Source: an uncultured cyanobacterium
GTDB lineage: Bacteria > Cyanobacteriota > Cyanobacteriia > Phormidesmidales > Phormidesmidaceae
Assembly: GCA_938029995.1 (NCBI GenBank)
Contig: CALHGI010000108.1
Span: 1-6,188, forward strand
DNA length: 6,188 nt
Direction of reading: 5' to 3'
How positions within the stretch are numbered: position 1 is the first letter of the stretch; each line of letters opens with the position of its first letter. Shown one piece after another: positions 4,744 through 6,188 of this stretch. The notes under the pieces were generated by a model that was not told the DNA's origin, did not search any database, and was given only the letters and a program-made list of their open reading frames with translations. A program made the position numbers and the translations under genes.

Positions 4744-5445
4744 CTATACCCCGCTCCCCATGGATGCATCCAATGCCGCTGCTACCACATAGTGATTTTC
4801 ATCCCGCTGGAGCTGGGTGAGTAGCTGGGTTGCTTGGGGGTGATCGCACCCCGTTAGGGCCGTTGCCGCCCGCCAGCGATCGCGCCAAATTTTGCTCTGG
4901 GCTAGCTCCGCCAGGGTGGCTAATGCCTGGGGCTGTAGTGGTGACATTAGTACCTGGCGTAGGGATAGAATCGCCGTTTCTTTGACTGTTTGGGTCGGGT
5001 CTTCTAATGCCTTTAGGGATACTGCTAGCAACACATCTGGATGGTTGCTCTCCTGCAAAATGGATAGCACCGTTTGCCTTAAAAGCCAGTTGTCATTGGC
5101 TTCAAACATCTGTACTAGCAACGGGATGGAGACCTCGCCAAATTCATAGAGGGCGTTGGCGACCTCGGCCAGGACATTGGCGTCGTTTTCGGCGGTCATC
5201 AGCTCTTGCAAGCTTGTTAAGGCGGTTTTATCTGGGGCCTGGTTGCCAAATCCCATGACGGCTAAACGCCGAATCAAAAAGGACTCGTTCTGGGCTAAAC
5301 GTTGAAGAATGGGTAGGGCCACCGCTGTCGGTTGAGTCGCTAAGGTATTGAGGGCTGTAATGCGTACATTGAGGGCTGGTGCCTGTAAATCTTTTTCTAA
5401 CTGGTAAAGTTCGTCGGGGGTCATGGATGGTTGGATGGACGTCAC
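4744..5445 (-). CDS. HEAT-repeat domain protein
   Basis: The protein has 233 residues and is almost entirely paired amphipathic helices. HEAT-like units are visible at about residues 22-52 (ALNVRITALNTLA...ALPILQRLA), 53-84 (ESFLIRRLAVMGFGN...ALTSLQELM), 86-115 (ANVLAEVANALYEFG...IPLLVQMF), 117-147 (NWLLRQTVLSILQ...DVLLAVSLKAL), 149-183 (TQTVKETAILSLRQ...ALATLAELA) and 186-213 (WRDRWRAATALTG...ATQLLTQLQ). Such repeats make a superhelical scaffold for protein contacts. In cyanobacteria related repeats occur in phycobilin lyases (CpcE/F, NblB), but nothing here shows chromophore binding. No signal peptide or membrane helix is seen. The first codon is GTG (5445-5443), with AAGG directly against it; an ATG at codon 8 (5424-5422) is the alternative. 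It lies 69 bp downstream of ald on the same strand. Function unknown; partner unknown. Confidence 0.8.
   Translation of the reverse strand: MTSIQPSMTPDELYQLEKDLQAPALNVRITALNTLATQPTAVALPILQRLAQNESFLIRRLAVMGFGNQAPDKTALTSLQELMTAENDANVLAEVANALYEFGEVSIPLLVQMFEANDNWLLRQTVLSILQESNHPDVLLAVSLKALEDPTQTVKETAILSLRQVLMSPLQPQALATLAELAQSKIWRDRWRAATALTGCDHPQATQLLTQLQRDENHYVVAAALDASMGSGV
4876..4883. repeat. HIP1 octamer GCGATCGC
   Basis: This is one perfect copy of the highly iterated palindrome known from many cyanobacterial genomes, inside the HEAT-repeat gene. One copy in 6.2 kb is modest. A 7-of-8 relative (GCGATCGT) lies in rodA over the codons for R393 and S394. Confidence 0.7.
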
Positions 5446-5514
5446 CCTTGGGGCGTGGGTTTAGATTACAAAGTTTTTGTGGAACGGGCTGAAAAGTTCT
5501 GCTCGGCTGCCCCA

Positions 5515-6188
5515 TTAGACCAGATCTGGAAATGTTGCCTGAACTGCTGGATGGACGAGCTGGTGATTTACCACGTTTAGCCCTGCGGCTAATGGGGCAT
5601 TTGTTTCCAATGCGGCTAACCCCATATTGGCCAGCTGCATCACATAGGGGAGCGTACTGTTGTTTAACGCTTCGGTGGCTGTGCGGGGGACGGCCCCTGG
5701 CATATTGGGGACACCATAGTGCAATACTCCCGAGTCCACATAGACCGGCTCACTGTGGGAGGTGGGGCGGACGGTTTCAATGCAGCCGCCCTGGTCTACG
5801 GCTACATCGACGATGACGGCACCGGTGGGCATTTGTTGGACTTGAGATCGCGACACCAGCCTCGGAGATCGCCGACCGGGTACCAGCACTGCACCAATCA
5901 GTAAATCTGCCTGACGGACCGCCTGTTCAATATTGGCGGAGTTGCTATACAACAGTTTCACCCGCGACCCAAACAAGTCTTCCAGCTGATTTAACCGCTC
6001 CAAATTGATATCAATGAGCGTCACCTGGGCGCCAAGACCCACCGCCATTTTGGTGGCCTCAGTCCCCACAACACCTCCCCCCAAGACCACCACCTGGCCA
6101 GGGCTCACGCCGGGAATGCCCCCCAGTAAGATGCCCCGTCCCCCCTGTTGTTTTTCTAAAAATCTGGCCCCAAACTGCACCGATAGCC
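5515..6188 (-). CDS. ald: Alanine dehydrogenase, C-terminal two-thirds (5' end beyond the right edge)
   Basis: Ald reversibly deaminates L-alanine to pyruvate and ammonia with NAD, in the cytoplasm, linking carbon and nitrogen metabolism. The open frame runs to the window edge with 223 full codons visible; family members have about 360-370 residues, so roughly 140 are missing, including the N-terminal catalytic His and Lys. Numbering from the first full codon: [20 protein letters not shown] (4-23), the NAD-binding GGGVVGTEA (36-44), and D59 in LIDINLERL, which takes the ribose hydroxyls and fits NAD over [17 protein letters not shown] (96-108) follows, then [14 protein letters not shown] (125-138), with D131 corresponding to the catalytic Asp of the DQGG motif. 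[19 protein letters not shown] (156-174) and NNSTLPYV complete the core. A GTG at 6180 is internal, not the start, since homology continues upstream of it (LSVQFGA). The HEAT-repeat gene follows after 69 bp. The related pyridine nucleotide transhydrogenase alpha subunit is unlikely given the alanine dehydrogenase-type C-terminus. Confidence 0.94.
   Translation of the reverse strand, partial: LSVQFGARFLEKQQGGRGILLGGIPGVSPGQVVVLGGGVVGTEATKMAVGLGAQVTLIDINLERLNQLEDLFGSRVKLLYSNSANIEQAVRQADLLIGAVLVPGRRSPRLVSRSQVQQMPTGAVIVDVAVDQGGCIETVRPTSHSEPVYVDSGVLHYGVPNMPGAVPRTATEALNNSTLPYVMQLANMGLAALETNAPLAAGLNVVNHQLVHPAVQATFPDLV

Noticed and set aside
5228..5515. Minus-strand 95-codon ORF spanning the ald-HEAT junction
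   Set aside because: It overlaps the start of the HEAT-repeat gene in another frame, has low-complexity Pro/Ser/Arg-rich composition and shows no recognisable domain.
5532..5816. Plus-strand 94-codon ORF inside ald
   Set aside because: It lies antisense within a clearly conserved gene, and its composition is that of a shadow frame.
6178..6180. GTG at 6180 as the true start of ald
   Set aside because: The visible sequence upstream is in frame and continues the family pattern (LSVQFGA); the protein would lack the N-terminal catalytic part.
1..6188. CRISPR array, tRNA, insertion sequence or defence system
   Set aside because: No regularly spaced repeats, cloverleaf-like sequence, transposase ORF or defence domain was seen on either strand.

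Overview
The window looks like ordinary chromosome from a cyanobacterium. The clues are the residues of RodA and of the Mrp-type ATPase, an N-terminal fragment that reads like a cyanobacterial HemF, one perfect HIP1 octamer (GCGATCGC), start codons without clear Shine-Dalgarno sequences, and moderate GC. I cannot name the genus. There are no rRNA or tRNA genes, CRISPR arrays, transposases or phage genes that I can see.

Left part: the first 106 bases hold the 5' end of a minus-strand gene, probably hemF (coproporphyrinogen III oxidase). A long divergent intergenic region follows (about 107-493). It has several dyads, a 19-nt operator-like palindrome and one weak promoter candidate. Then comes a plus-strand SRPBCC/START-like lipid-binding-fold protein of unknown ligand (494-1051). 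Seven bases after its stop lies a perfect 32-bp palindrome centred on CCATGG, the most conspicuous non-coding structure here.

Middle: mrp/apbC (an iron-sulfur cluster carrier P-loop ATPase with an N-terminal MIP18/DUF59 domain) and rodA (SEDS peptidoglycan glycosyltransferase) lie in tandem on the plus strand, 92 bp apart. They may be partly co-transcribed. rodA ends convergently with the next gene, leaving only 32 bp between the stop codons.

Right part: three minus-strand genes are read from the right edge inward. They are alanine dehydrogenase (ald, its 5' part outside the window), a HEAT-repeat protein with an apparent GTG start, and an inositol-monophosphatase-family phosphatase. Gaps of 69 and 140 bp make a shared transcript possible but unproven.

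The genes are housekeeping or core cyanobacterial functions (tetrapyrrole synthesis, Fe-S biogenesis, cell-wall elongation, alanine catabolism, phosphoester hydrolysis). I found no convincing new multi-gene system. The points that merit a second look are the 32-bp palindrome, the excess of CCATGG hexamers (11 by hand count), the dyads in the hemF/SRPBCC divergent region, a 12-bp tandem duplication inside the start of hemF, and lineage-type residue changes in Mrp, RodA and the phosphatase.
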